Shown in pieces: positions 1 through 9,469 of a DNA stretch of 64,000 bases. How positions within the stretch are numbered: the stretch's first letter is position 1; the number at the start of each line of letters is the position of its first letter. The notes beneath the pieces were generated by a model that ran no database searches, was not told the origin of the DNA, and saw only the letters and a program-made list of their open reading frames with translations. The translations under genes were made by a program, and so were the position numbers. Origin of the DNA: Mesorhizobium sp. BR1-1-16 (GTDB taxonomy: Bacteria > Pseudomonadota > Alphaproteobacteria > Rhizobiales > Kaistiaceae); the NCBI RefSeq assembly GCF_020165495.1, contig NZ_JAIUIE010000001.1:930001-994000 (forward strand), written 5' to 3'.

Positions 1-2853
1 GACGATATCCGCAGCGAGACCAGCGCTGGCCGGACGACGCTCTTCGTCAACCTCAAGGACAAGATCACTTCAGCTGAGGTGCCGGACATCTGGTACGAGG
101 TCCGCAAGGGCATCGGTGATATCCGCGGGTCCCTGCCGCAAGGCGTCGTCGGACCGGTCTTCAACGATGATTTCGGCGACACGTTCGGGACGATCTACGC
201 CTTCACCTCCGATGGCTTCACGCATCGTGAGCTGCGCGATTATGTCGAGGGGGTGCGCTCGAAGCTGCTCTCGATGCCGGACGTCTCCAAGATCGACATC
301 CTCGGCGCGCAGGACGAGCGCATCTATGTCGAATTCTCGGCCGAGCAACTCGCCGGCCTCGGCATCGACCGCAATCAGCTCATCGCGGCTCTGAGGGCGC
401 AGAATGTCGTCAGCCCGGCGGGTGTGCTGGAAACGGGGGACGAACGCATCGCCGTCCGCGTGACCGGTGCGTTCGAATCCGAAAAAGACCTGCTCGACAT
501 CAATTTCGTGGCCAATGGCCGCCTCATCCGTCTGCGCGACATCGCTGAGGTTCATCGCGGCTTTGCCGATCCGCCGCAGCCGATGTTCCGCGTCAACGGC
601 AAGCCGGCGATCGGCCTGGCGATCTCGATGAAGGATGGCGGCGATATCCTCGCGCTCGGTGGCAATATCCGCACGGCGATGAACGAGATCACGGCCGAGC
701 TGCCGCTCGGCATCGAGCCGACGCTCGTCGCGGACCAGGCCGAGGTCGTCGACGACGCGATCGGCGAGTTCACGGCCTCCCTCTGGCAGGCGATTGCCAT
801 CATCGCGGTGGTCAGCTTCGTCAGCCTCGGCATCCGGGCCGGAACCGTTGTCGCGCTCGCGATCCCGCTGTCGCTCGCGATGGTCTTCGCGGTGATGGAC
901 ATTGCCGGCATCGACCTGCAGCGCATTTCGCTCGGCGCGCTGATCATCGCGCTCAGCCTGCTGGTCGACGACGCCATGACGACGGTCGATTCGATCTCCT
1001 CGCGGCTTGCCAATGGCGAGAGCAAGGAAGCGGCCGCCGCCAACACCTTCAAGACGCTGGCGCTCGCCATGCTGACCGGGACGCTGGTCACCGCCGCCGG
1101 ATTCGTGCCGATCGGCTTCGCCCAGAGTTCCGCCGGCGAATACACGTTCTCGATCTTCGCGGTGGTCGGCATCGCGCTGGTCGTCTCGTGGATCGGCGCG
1201 GTCACCTTCTCGCCGCTGATCGCCGTGCTCCTCCTGAAGAAGCCGGAACCGAAGACGGTCGACGCTCCTCCCGGCTTAGTTGCGCGGACGTTCCGCACGA
1301 TCCTGTTGACGGCGATGCGCATGCGCTGGTTGACGATCGGCGTCGCCGTGGCCTTCTTCGTATTGGCGCTGCTGACCCTTCCCCATGTGCCGCGCCAGTT
1401 CTTCCCGGCTTCGGATCGCGCCGAACTGCTGGTCGATCTTCGCCTGCCGCAGAACGCCTCGATCGAGGCGAGCGCCGATGCCTCGGCTAAGCTAGATGCC
1501 ATCCTCGGTGCCGATCCGGATGTCGCGCGCTGGAGCACCTATGTCGGCCGCGGTGCGGTCCGCTTCTATCTGCCGCTCAACGTCGAACTCGCCAATCCGT
1601 TCTTCTCGCAGGCTGTGGTGATCGCGAAGGACGTCTCCGCCCGCCTTCGTCTGCAGGAAAAGCTCGAAAAGGTCCTCGCCGAGGACTTCCCCGGCGCAGT
1701 GACGCGCGTCTCGCCGCTTGAGCTCGGCCCGCCGGTCGGTTGGCCCGTCCAGTATCGCGTCAGTGGGCCGGATATCGAAAAGGTACGCCAGATCGCGCAG
1801 CAGCTCGCCAGCGTGCTGTCGTCCAATCCGGATGCGCTGCGCGTCAACTACGACTGGATGGAGCCGGCGCGGATGGTCCGCGTTCAGATCGACCAGAACG
1901 AGGCGCGGCTGCTCGGCCTCTCCTCGCAGGCGCTGGCCTCGGCCCTGAACGCCGTCGTCTCCGGCTCGACGGTCACGCAGGTTCGCGACGATATCTACCT
2001 GATCGACGTGGTCGCGCGGGCGACGAGCGCGGAGCGTCTGTCGCTCGCCAATCTTCGTACGTTGCAAGTCCCGCTCGCCAATGGGCGCAGCGTGCCCCTG
2101 TCGCAGGTGGCGACATTCGATTTCGGACAGGAGTATCCGCAGATCTGGCGGCGCGACCGCGTCCCGACACTGACCGTGCAGGCCGACGTCAAGCCGGGCA
2201 GCTCGCCAGAGGCAGTGGTCGACGCCGTGACATCGGGCATCGACAAACTGTCGGCCACGCTGCCCGCCGGCTATCACATCGCGGTCGGCGGCACGGTGGA
2301 GGAGAGCGCCTCGTCGCAGGCTTCCGTCATGGTCGTCGTGCCGTTCATGCTGTTCCTGATGATCAGCTTCCTGATGGCGCAGCTGCAGAGTTTCAGCCGC
2401 CTGCTGCTCGTCATGAGCGTCGTGCCGCTCGGCCTGATCGGCGTCGTCGGCGCGCTGTTCATCTTCAACAGGCCGCTCGGCTTCGTGGCGATCCTCGGCA
2501 TCCTCTCGCTGATGGGGCTCATCGCCAAGAACGCCGTCATCCTGATCGAGCAGATAGAGGCGGAGCGGCGAACGGGCCAGCCGGTCTGGGATGCCGTGGT
2601 CAACGCCACGGTCTCCCGCTTCCGGCCGATCATGCTGACCGCCATCTCGACGATCCTCGGCATGATCCCGATTGCGCCGACCATCTTCTGGGGGCCGATG
2701 GCTTTTGCGATCATGGGTGGCCTGTCCGTGGCGACGGTCCTGACGCTGGTCTTCCTGCCGACGCTCTACGTCACCTTCTTCAATGTGAAGGAAGGCGAGG
2801 CAGCGCCGACCCCGCCCGCCGCTGCAACGCCCGGCGCTCCGGTTGCCGCCTGA
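1..2853 (+). CDS. RND-family efflux transporter permease, 5'-truncated by window
   Basis: Inner-membrane subunit of an AcrB/HAE1-type proton-driven efflux pump, which works with a periplasmic adaptor and an outer-membrane channel not seen here. The frame is open from base 1 without a start codon, so the gene begins upstream. The fragment (950 residues) shows the proton-relay Asp-Asp pair in LLVDDAMT near residues 321-328. In AcrB this pair is at 407-408, so roughly 85 residues are missing. A second periplasmic loop follows, then a C-terminal membrane bundle (LMGLIAKNAVILIEQ and following segments) and a Pro/Ala-rich tail. The substrate cannot be read from sequence. The AI-2E-family permease gene follows after 63 bases on the same strand. 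Confidence 0.93.
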   Translation, partial: DDIRSETSAGRTTLFVNLKDKITSAEVPDIWYEVRKGIGDIRGSLPQGVVGPVFNDDFGDTFGTIYAFTSDGFTHRELRDYVEGVRSKLLSMPDVSKIDILGAQDERIYVEFSAEQLAGLGIDRNQLIAALRAQNVVSPAGVLETGDERIAVRVTGAFESEKDLLDINFVANGRLIRLRDIAEVHRGFADPPQPMFRVNGKPAIGLAISMKDGGDILALGGNIRTAMNEITAELPLGIEPTLVADQAEVVDDAIGEFTASLWQAIAIIAVVSFVSLGIRAGTVVALAIPLSLAMVFAVMDIAGIDLQRISLGALIIALSLLVDDAMTTVDSISSRLANGESKEAAAANTFKTLALAMLTGTLVTAAGFVPIGFAQSSAGEYTFSIFAVVGIALVVSWIGAVTFSPLIAVLLLKKPEPKTVDAPPGLVARTFRTILLTAMRMRWLTIGVAVAFFVLALLTLPHVPRQFFPASDRAELLVDLRLPQNASIEASADASAKLDAILGADPDVARWSTYVGRGAVRFYLPLNVELANPFFSQAVVIAKDVSARLRLQEKLEKVLAEDFPGAVTRVSPLELGPPVGWPVQYRVSGPDIEKVRQIAQQLASVLSSNPDALRVNYDWMEPARMVRVQIDQNEARLLGLSSQALASALNAVVSGSTVTQVRDDIYLIDVVARATSAERLSLANLRTLQVPLANGRSVPLSQVATFDFGQEYPQIWRRDRVPTLTVQADVKPGSSPEAVVDAVTSGIDKLSATLPAGYHIAVGGTVEESASSQASVMVVVPFMLFLMISFLMAQLQSFSRLLLVMSVVPLGLIGVVGALFIFNRPLGFVAILGILSLMGLIAKNAVILIEQIEAERRTGQPVWDAVVNATVSRFRPIMLTAISTILGMIPIAPTIFWGPMAFAIMGGLSVATVLTLVFLPTLYVTFFNVKEGEAAPTPPAAATPGAPVAA

Positions 2854-2916
2854 AGCCAATGTGCGGGGTGGCTCGGGGCGGGCGCCTCGCGCGCCAGCTG
2901 AAGCCGAGGACCTGAC

Positions 2917-4029
2917 ATGACAGACCTGCCGCCGCCGCTTCCCGTTTCTGGCGACGCGACCCTGCGTGAGCCCGCGCGCTGGCGCAGCGGGCTTTCGACT
3001 GCGCTGATCGTTCTCGTTGTCCTGCTCGGTCTCGCCCTCGTCTGGTTCACGGCGTCGAGCCTCCTGGTCATCTTCGCCGGCATCTTGTTTGCGGCTTTTC
3101 TCGATGCCTGCGCGCGCTCGTTGCGGCCGGTCTTCCCGGTGAGCCACACGCTGCGCCTCGCCACGGTCATTGCCGTTCTGACGCTGATCGTCGGCTTCGG
3201 CGCGGTGCGTGGCGCGGCGCAACTGCCCGAGCAGGTGCGCAGCCTGATCACGATCATCGATAGCCAGATCGACGTGCTGCAGGAGAGGCTTCTCGCCTTC
3301 GGCATCGATTCGCTCGGCCCTGAAGGCGGCCGCAACTTCCAGGGCCTGCTGCCCGATATGGGCCAGCTGTTCGGCCATGCGCAGGTCGCGGTCGGGACGG
3401 CGACGAGCGTCCTGATGACGACGATCCTCATCATCTTCATCGGCCTCTCCTTTTCGTTCGATCCGGGTGTCTATCGCGACAGCATCGTTCGCTGCGTCCC
3501 GATCGGCCGCCGTGCCCGCGTACGCGCCGTGTTCGACGAGATGGGCGTTGCGCTGCGGGCCTGGCTGGTCGGTCAGGCGGTGCGCATGTTGCTGATGGGC
3601 GTCGTCGTCTGGGGATCTCTCTATTGGCTGGGCGTGCCGGGCGCCTTCGTCCTGGGTGTTCAGGCCGGTATCCTCAATTTCATCCCCTATCTCGGACCGA
3701 TCGTCGCCGCCGTGCCGATCGCGCTGGTGGCGATGCCGCTCGGCATCGGCCCGCTCGTCTGGGCGGTCGGCATCTACACGCTGATCCAGACGATCGAGGG
3801 CTATGTCATTGGCCCGCTGATCCAGAAGCGAACCGCCGATGTCCCGACCGCCTGGACGCTGGTCGGCATCGTCATCGCCGGCACGCTGTTCGGGACGCTC
3901 GGCGTCGCGCTCGCCATGCCGCTGATGGCGATCGGCCGCATCGCGCTGATCCGCTTCTATGTCGAGGATTGGCTCGGTGACCGCGCCGGCGCCAAGCCGC
4001 TTGGCGGCGATGCCATGCGGCCGACATGA
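2917..4029 (+). CDS. AI-2E family transporter (PerM/YdiK-like)
   Basis: Polytopic membrane protein of 370 residues, the usual size for the AI-2E exporter (TqsA/PerM/YdiK) family. An N-terminal hydrophobic pair (about residues 25-60) and a third helix near 75-95 precede a soluble stretch (about 100-145). Several helices follow, with the family-typical segment GILNFIPYLGPIVAAVPIA near 250 and a conserved GYVIGPLI segment near 295. Most family members are not proven autoinducer-2 transporters, and some act as ion antiporters, so the substrate is unknown. A GAGGA site lies about 9 bases before the ATG. It probably shares a transcript with the RND pump gene 63 bases upstream. Confidence 0.88.
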   Translation: MTDLPPPLPVSGDATLREPARWRSGLSTALIVLVVLLGLALVWFTASSLLVIFAGILFAAFLDACARSLRPVFPVSHTLRLATVIAVLTLIVGFGAVRGAAQLPEQVRSLITIIDSQIDVLQERLLAFGIDSLGPEGGRNFQGLLPDMGQLFGHAQVAVGTATSVLMTTILIIFIGLSFSFDPGVYRDSIVRCVPIGRRARVRAVFDEMGVALRAWLVGQAVRMLLMGVVVWGSLYWLGVPGAFVLGVQAGILNFIPYLGPIVAAVPIALVAMPLGIGPLVWAVGIYTLIQTIEGYVIGPLIQKRTADVPTAWTLVGIVIAGTLFGTLGVALAMPLMAIGRIALIRFYVEDWLGDRAGAKPLGGDAMRPT

Positions 4030-4146
4030 CGACAAAGCATCCTGATCACCGGATAGTCATTTCAAAGATCGAACAGTCATGCAGGTCCAACCGGCTCCGA
4101 TCATCAAGTCGTTGTTGGCGATGATCCTCGTCCCCGGAGTCGCGCG

Positions 4147-5028
4147 ATGACGGTTCAGCAGGTCACCGGACCGGGGCGTGCGGCGGCGCGCGCAGGATCG
4201 CTGATCCTCGCAATTGCCGCGGGATTGTCGTCTGCGCTCTGGGTGGCGATTTGTGCCGCAGCTCCGGAATTCATCTGGCGCGGGCTGAAGATCACGTTGG
4301 GGCATCTCGACGTCGGCGATGTGCTGTCAGCGCTCCTTATCGGCCTCGTTCTCGCCTTCTTCGTCGAACCGCTGATGCGGCGTTTGCAGGCGCGTGTTGA
4401 AGGTGAGCGCGGCACAAGCGGCGCCTCGCCGAGGCCTCGCAACGCCCTGTTCGCGGCGTCCATGGGTTTCGTGTTCGCCTTCGCTTCAGTCTGCGTACAT
4501 GACGCGATGATCGCCTTCGTCGCGGGTGGGGACGGCGGGCATGCGGGCGAGGCGTCCGGAGTTGCAGCCGGCATCGCGCTGACCGCAACCTGGGCCATCG
4601 TCCCGTTCGCCACGACACTCGCCTGGGTGAGCGCCCGAAGCCGCTGGCTGAGGCTGCCGATGGGCGCGATTGCTGCCGTGTCGGCTGCTCTGTCCGGTTG
4701 GCTGTTCGGCTGGACGCTGTTCGAGATCGTCAGCTCGGTCATTCCATGCCTGGCGATACTCGCCCTCGGCTATCGCGAGATCGGCAGAGATCCGCTGGAG
4801 GAGGCCTTTGTGCGGGCCGGGCGCCGCCTCGTCCTGGTGGCGGCGGTCTGGCTCGTGTCAGCCGCGATCGTCTGCGCCCTTCTTGGCCTGATCGGTGCGT
4901 CGCCCGCCATGCTTTACAGTCCGTCCAGCTTCTGGATGGATGCGCGGTTCTATCTCGGCTGGGCTATCGGCCTTCTGCTGGCGCCGTTTCCGGTTGCGGC
5001 GGCGGCAAGCGCGCGGGCGACGGCCTGA
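4147..5028 (+). CDS. membrane protein of unknown function
   Basis: A 293-residue protein I do not recognise. It has about seven to eight hydrophobic segments, for example near residues 17-40, 58-75, 100-120, 140-160, 170-200, 225-250 and 265-285. A short basic cytoplasmic stretch lies near 78-98. No catalytic or transport signature is visible. The start has a GGAG site 7 bases upstream. The gene is 117 bases downstream of the AI-2E-family gene and converges on the hydrolase gene at 5042, 13 bases away. Composition and codon use match the flanking core genes. Confidence 0.7.
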   Translation: MTVQQVTGPGRAAARAGSLILAIAAGLSSALWVAICAAAPEFIWRGLKITLGHLDVGDVLSALLIGLVLAFFVEPLMRRLQARVEGERGTSGASPRPRNALFAASMGFVFAFASVCVHDAMIAFVAGGDGGHAGEASGVAAGIALTATWAIVPFATTLAWVSARSRWLRLPMGAIAAVSAALSGWLFGWTLFEIVSSVIPCLAILALGYREIGRDPLEEAFVRAGRRLVLVAAVWLVSAAIVCALLGLIGASPAMLYSPSSFWMDARFYLGWAIGLLLAPFPVAAAASARATA

Positions 5029-5041
5029 GCCTTTGCCCGCC

Positions 5042-6220
5042 TCACTGTCGCGCTATTCCGCCGAAGATCATCACCGGAGCTGAAAGGACGACCCCGGCGA
5101 CCGAGCCGATCGTCTGGCCGGCGCCCTGCGCCGTGGCGCCGATCTGGGCGGCCGGCGCGTCGGCATCGGATATGAGCTGCCCGGCAGCCATGCGCCCGCC
5201 CAGCAATTGCACGATCTCCGGGCTGGTTGCAAATTTAGAATGGTTGAGGCGGTCGCCGTTGCTCAGCGCCGAAAGGTCGATGACCGTGACGTCGTTCGTC
5301 TTCTCGAACTGCGAGAGATAGGGCTCCCGCGTCAGGTCAACGGCGCCAACGCGCGTCACGCCGCCGGACAGCAGGCGGGAGACACGCAGGGCGCGGTCGT
5401 TTGATGAAACGAAGATCGTGATATGCGGCCGCTTCGGCCCGATTTCCTGCATCTGGCGACGGAAGACATCGACGTCGAGATCGGGCGAGGCGAGAATGAC
5501 ATTGCTGACCTTCGCGGGGATGCGGCCGTCCTGGAGTGCGATCTGACGGAGCGCTTCGACAGCCACCCAGCCGCCCATCGAATGCGCCATCACGGTCACG
5601 CTCGAGACATTGGGGCTGCGGGCCGCTGCGCGGATGACGAAAGCGAGATCACTGCGCGAGAAATTGGCGCTCTCGCGGTCGTAATTATAGTCGAGCACCC
5701 GTCCGCGCGATGGCCAGGAGAAGAGTACCGGCGCTGCCTGTTCGTTGCTATCGTGCACGATCTGCGCGAAGCGGAACACCGAGGCGTCGAACGGCGTATT
5801 GAAGCCGTGCACGAAGATGAGCACGGGGCGCGCCTTGCCATTGCGCTTCGTGAACCATTTCGAGATATCGGCGGTCTTGACCGGCGTTACCGAGGTGGCG
5901 ACGAAATCCCGCGCCGGATTGCCCGGAACCTGGCGCGGCCATTCAACCTGTCCGATCGGCCGATTGTTCGGGATCGAGATGACGATATTGGCCAGCGACA
6001 GCCCACTGCCGCGCTCGCCATTGAAGAAGACCCCCGGCGTCGGATCAGCGGCGCGCGTGGTGGCGACCAACATGTCGACGCTGCTGGCAGCCGCCGGATC
6101 GGCGGCGACCGGCGTCAGGGCACCTTCGGGCCGCGAGGCGCAGCCGGCGAGGAAGAGTGTCGTCAGTGCCAATCCCAGCAACCCGCGCCAGCGATTTCTC
6201 CTGTCGTTGCCGGCGCGCAT
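5042..6220 (-). CDS. alpha/beta hydrolase, DUF900-type lipoprotein
   Basis: A 392-residue predicted lipoprotein with an alpha/beta-hydrolase fold of the DUF900 (esterase/lipase-like) family. The N-terminus is basic, then hydrophobic, ending in the lipobox LAGC around residues 24-27, so the mature protein is expected to be membrane-anchored. The fold is indicated by VHGFNTPFD (oxyanion region, about residue 138), the nucleophile elbow AHSMGGW near residue 213 (Ser), and ASPDLDVDVF (probable acid). The C-terminal part becomes Gly/Ala-rich. An AGGAG site precedes the ATG. It is transcribed alone and towards the 4147 gene. The physiological substrate is unknown. Confidence 0.85.
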   Translation of the reverse strand: MRAGNDRRNRWRGLLGLALTTLFLAGCASRPEGALTPVAADPAAASSVDMLVATTRAADPTPGVFFNGERGSGLSLANIVISIPNNRPIGQVEWPRQVPGNPARDFVATSVTPVKTADISKWFTKRNGKARPVLIFVHGFNTPFDASVFRFAQIVHDSNEQAAPVLFSWPSRGRVLDYNYDRESANFSRSDLAFVIRAAARSPNVSSVTVMAHSMGGWVAVEALRQIALQDGRIPAKVSNVILASPDLDVDVFRRQMQEIGPKRPHITIFVSSNDRALRVSRLLSGGVTRVGAVDLTREPYLSQFEKTNDVTVIDLSALSNGDRLNHSKFATSPEIVQLLGGRMAAGQLISDADAPAAQIGATAQGAGQTIGSVAGVVLSAPVMIFGGIARQ

Positions 6221-6367
6221 TGTTGCTCCTGTTCTCGAACCTGACCGGCCCCCGATGCCGCGGTTGTGGTGCGAGACTATAGACGGCCGATGTCATGGTG
6301 AAGCCGGCGCGCTCAAACGGCCGGCGGATCGGCGATTTGCGATGGCGTTGCGCTGTTGCGGCAACGC

Positions 6368-8119
6368 TCAGACGGCGCCGACCGCGGCTGCATCCGCGCC
6401 AGGAGAGGCGGGCTTGTCTTCCGCCTGGCCATTCGAGACGGATCCCAGCATGCCAAGCGCGATTTCCCGCTCGCCCATGATGGCGAGATTGGCGCCATAG
6501 TCGACCAGATGCGTCACCTCCGCATCCGTGCGGCCGCGCGCGATGATCTGCATGGTGCGGTTGAGGGCCCGAGCCTTCGAGACGATCTGCCCGGCTTCGA
6601 AGGCATCGGGAACCGCGATCAGAAGGTGCCCGGCCCCCGCCACATTGGCCGCGGCCAGCACCTCGCTGTCGACTGCGTTTCCGACGATGACCTCGGCTCC
6701 GGTCGCAATGGCCTCCTTGGCCCGCTGATCCCCGTTCTCGACGACGAGATAGGGTCGTCCAGCCTTGCGAAGCCCTTCGGCGACGATCCGGCCGACGCGT
6801 CCGTAGCCGATCACCACCGCATGGCCGGAAAGCCGTGTCGGCGAGAGATCGCGCGCCTGTGCCGCGGCTTCGCTCGCTTCGGCGGCCCGAACGGCGGCGC
6901 GATGGCCTTCGCCGGTGCGCTGGTAGATGCGCTTTGCCAAGGCGAACATGACTGGATTGATCAGGATCGAGAGGATCGCGCCGGCGAGGATGAGGTCGCG
7001 CGCCGTCTCGTTGATGAGCCCGAGATCGGCGCCAAGCGCCGCCAGGATGAAAGAGAATTCGCCGATCTGGGCGAGGCTCGCCGAAATGGTCAGGGCTGTT
7101 GAGGTTGGATAGCGGAATGCCTTGACGATGACGAACGCCGCGATCGACTTGCCGATGAGAATGATCGCCAGCGTGCCGAGGAGAAGCAGCGGCTCTTTCA
7201 TGATGATGTGAGGGTCGAACAGCATGCCGACCGACACGAAGAACAGCACCGCAAAGGCGTCGCGTAGCGGCAGTGTTTCCTCAGCCGCACGCTGTGAGAG
7301 CGGTGATTCGCTGAGAATCATGCCGGCGAAGAACGCGCCGAGCGCAAAGGAGACCCCGAACAGCGAGGCCGCGCCGAAGGCGACGCCAAGCGCTATCGCC
7401 AGCACCGCGAGGCGGAACAGTTCGCGCGATCCGGTATGCGCCACGTAATGCAGCGCCCATGGGATCAGGCGGCGTCCGACGATCAGCATGAAGGCGACGA
7501 AGGCGGCCACCTTGCCCACAGTCAAAGCGAGGATGCCGGCAAGGCCGAAGCCGCTCGAACCGGCAAGGCCGGAACCGCTGGTCGCGCCGCCCGTGAGGAT
7601 TTCCGCGAGCGCCGGCAGCAGCACCAGCGTCAGCACCATTGCGAGGTCTTCGACGATCAGCCAGCCGACGGCGATCTTGCCGCGGTCGGTGTCCATCAGC
7701 CGCCGTTCCTGCAGCGCGCGCAGCAGGACCACGGTGCTGGCCACCGACAGCGCGAGACCGAAGACGAGGCCGCCGACGAGCGGCCATCCGACCGACCAGC
7801 CGAGCCCCATGCCAAGCAGCGTCGCCGCGCCGATCTGAACGATTGCGCCGGGGAGGGCGATCGCCTTCACCGACATCAGGTCCTTCATAGAGAAATGCAG
7901 CCCCACGCCGAACATGAGCAGGATGACGCCGATCTCGGCCAGTTCGTTGGCAAGTCCCTGGTCAGCGACGAAACCTGGCGTCGACGGCCCGACAAGGACG
8001 CCGGCGAGGAGGTAGCCGACGAGCGGCGAGATCTTCAGGCGGTGGGCAATGACGCCGAGGATGAAGGCCAGGACGAGGCCGATGACGATCGTCGCGATGA
8101 GCGGCGTGTAGTGAGGCAC
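6368..8119 (-). CDS. CPA2-family cation:proton antiporter with TrkA-N domain (YbaL/Kef-like)
   Basis: A 583-residue inner-membrane antiporter. Residues 1-380 form about twelve to thirteen hydrophobic segments of the Na+/H+ exchanger (CPA2) domain, including the family motif LLMFGVGLHFSMKDL and a conserved GWLIVEDLAMV with acidic transport residues. Residues about 425-560 form a cytoplasmic RCK/TrkA-N Rossmann domain (VVIGYGRVGRIVAEGL), which in this family binds a nucleotide and gates transport. The tail is Ala/Gly-rich. Length and order match YbaL rather than KefC, which carries an extra regulatory tail. K+ or Na+ export coupled to protons is the likely role. Confidence 0.9.
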   Translation of the reverse strand: MPHYTPLIATIVIGLVLAFILGVIAHRLKISPLVGYLLAGVLVGPSTPGFVADQGLANELAEIGVILLMFGVGLHFSMKDLMSVKAIALPGAIVQIGAATLLGMGLGWSVGWPLVGGLVFGLALSVASTVVLLRALQERRLMDTDRGKIAVGWLIVEDLAMVLTLVLLPALAEILTGGATSGSGLAGSSGFGLAGILALTVGKVAAFVAFMLIVGRRLIPWALHYVAHTGSRELFRLAVLAIALGVAFGAASLFGVSFALGAFFAGMILSESPLSQRAAEETLPLRDAFAVLFFVSVGMLFDPHIIMKEPLLLLGTLAIILIGKSIAAFVIVKAFRYPTSTALTISASLAQIGEFSFILAALGADLGLINETARDLILAGAILSILINPVMFALAKRIYQRTGEGHRAAVRAAEASEAAAQARDLSPTRLSGHAVVIGYGRVGRIVAEGLRKAGRPYLVVENGDQRAKEAIATGAEVIVGNAVDSEVLAAANVAGAGHLLIAVPDAFEAGQIVSKARALNRTMQIIARGRTDAEVTHLVDYGANLAIMGEREIALGMLGSVSNGQAEDKPASPGADAAAVGAV

Positions 8120-8225
8120 GGGTCACTTTCCGGTTCGGGGCAGGTGGTAAGGCCAAGGTGGAGGTAAGCGCCTGGAGGTTCAACCGGAAATGAAGTCGGC
8201 ACCGGTCTAGGCGGGCTCTTCACGC

Positions 8226-8254
8226 AAAAAAAGAGGCCCTCCGGAGAGGGCCTC
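8226..8254 (-). terminator. Rho-independent terminator of the L,D-transpeptidase gene
   Basis: Read on the minus strand, GAGGCCCTC, a 4-base loop, GAGGGCCTC and then seven T residues form a perfect 9-bp GC-rich stem with a U-tract. It lies 30 bases after the stop codon of the transpeptidase gene and insulates it from the antiporter gene downstream. This is the clearest intrinsic terminator in the window. Confidence 0.93.
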
Positions 8255-8284
8255 GATTTCAGGATCGAAGAAAGGCGAAAGACG

Positions 8285-9082
8285 TCAGCCGTTCGCGCCG
8301 CCGGTCGGCATCGTCGTGTTGGACGAGGTCCGCGGCGGGACCGGATCCGGCACGGCGCCGCCATGGCTCTGATAGACGGCAACGGGATCGGGCTCGACAT
8401 TACCGAGCACCTGCACCCTCGTGCCGATCGGCACGCGGCTATAGAGATCGATGATGTCCTGGTTGATCAGGCGGATACAGCCGGATGAAAGCGACTTGCC
8501 GATCGACCAGGGCTGCGTGGTGCCATGGATGCGATAAAGCGTGTCGACTTTGCCCTGATAGAGATACATCGCGCGGGCACCGAGCGGATTGCCGGGGCCA
8601 CCCGGCATGCCGTCCGGCCACTTAGCGGCTTCTGGATCGCGCGCCATCATCTCCTTCGGAGGATGCCACATCGGCCATTCACGCTTCGCCTGGATCCTGG
8701 CGTCGCCAGACCACGCAAAGCCCTCGCGACCGACGCCGACGCCGTAGCGTATTGCCGTACCGTTCTCGAACACGAGATAGAGGAAATGGTTCGGCGGATC
8801 GATGACGATGGTGCCGGGATCGGCCTGCATACCCACCGGGATCGTGACGACCTGGCGCAGGAACTGCGGATCCATCTTTCGCGTGTCGACGGCCGGAACC
8901 GGGAATGGCTCCGTGTCGATGGCTGCGTACATCTGGGCGAAACCCTGATCGATAACCGGTCCCGTCGCGGTCGGAGCCGTGACATCGACCGACTGGCAGC
9001 CGGCAAGTGCGATCGGCAAGCCGATCATGAAACTGCGACGGCTGAGCTTTCCAGTCGTCTCATTAGGCTTCGCTTGGTTCAA
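8285..9082 (-). CDS. L,D-transpeptidase (YkuD domain), Tat/lipoprotein signal
   Basis: Periplasmic peptidoglycan-remodelling enzyme that forms 3-3 crosslinks or attaches proteins to the wall. The YkuD catalytic block is present: HGTTQPWSIG followed by SSGCIRL with the nucleophile Cys, near residues 205-225. The N-terminus carries LSRRSFMIG, a twin-arginine-like motif, then a hydrophobic stretch and the lipobox LAGC. I chose the TTG at 9082 because AAAGGG lies 8 bases upstream and it leaves a normal signal-peptide length (265 residues in all). A TTG at 9142 would add 20 residues without a good ribosome site. Rhizobial genomes often carry many such paralogues. Confidence 0.88.
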   Translation of the reverse strand: MNQAKPNETTGKLSRRSFMIGLPIALAGCQSVDVTAPTATGPVIDQGFAQMYAAIDTEPFPVPAVDTRKMDPQFLRQVVTIPVGMQADPGTIVIDPPNHFLYLVFENGTAIRYGVGVGREGFAWSGDARIQAKREWPMWHPPKEMMARDPEAAKWPDGMPGGPGNPLGARAMYLYQGKVDTLYRIHGTTQPWSIGKSLSSGCIRLINQDIIDLYSRVPIGTRVQVLGNVEPDPVAVYQSHGGAVPDPVPPRTSSNTTMPTGGANG

Positions 9083-9469
9083 AGCCTGACCCTTTCGACT
9101 ACATATGGACGGGATAAGACAAAATGTTTCGACTTGGCCCAAGGCCGGCAGATGACCGTCGCTGAACCGTTGTCGCTATTTTCGTTCGCCTTAGCATAGG
9201 AATGGTAACCGTCTTGCCGGACCGCCGAGAAAATCCGCCCGGATGACAATTCGGCAACAACTCTGGGCAAGGCCGTCCGGGGTCGACCCCTTCATCGTTT
9301 TCATTCAGCGACAGTTCCGCCGAAACCAAGGCAAAGCGGCCTCAGTTGCGCCACGATGTCACCTAACGCCGTCAATGTTGCTGCAATGTCACATTCTCTC
9401 TGTCGTCCAGAGCCCTGAATCGGCTATCAGCCATCTCTCGGCCTCGTCCTCCGCTTCGAAGGAAATGCC
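9083..9469. other. 387-base divergent intergenic region
   Basis: Lies between the divergent L,D-transpeptidase and helicase genes and must hold both promoters. I see no convincing small gene, RNA or long inverted repeat. A clear AAGGAA ribosome site at about 9460 serves the helicase start. Confidence 0.5.

Noticed and set aside
1492-4035. A very long minus-strand open frame opposite the RND and AI-2E-family genes
   Set aside because: Its translation is Arg/Asp/His-rich with no domain, and it lies antisense to two clear membrane-protein genes. In GC-rich DNA such antisense frames are common artefacts.
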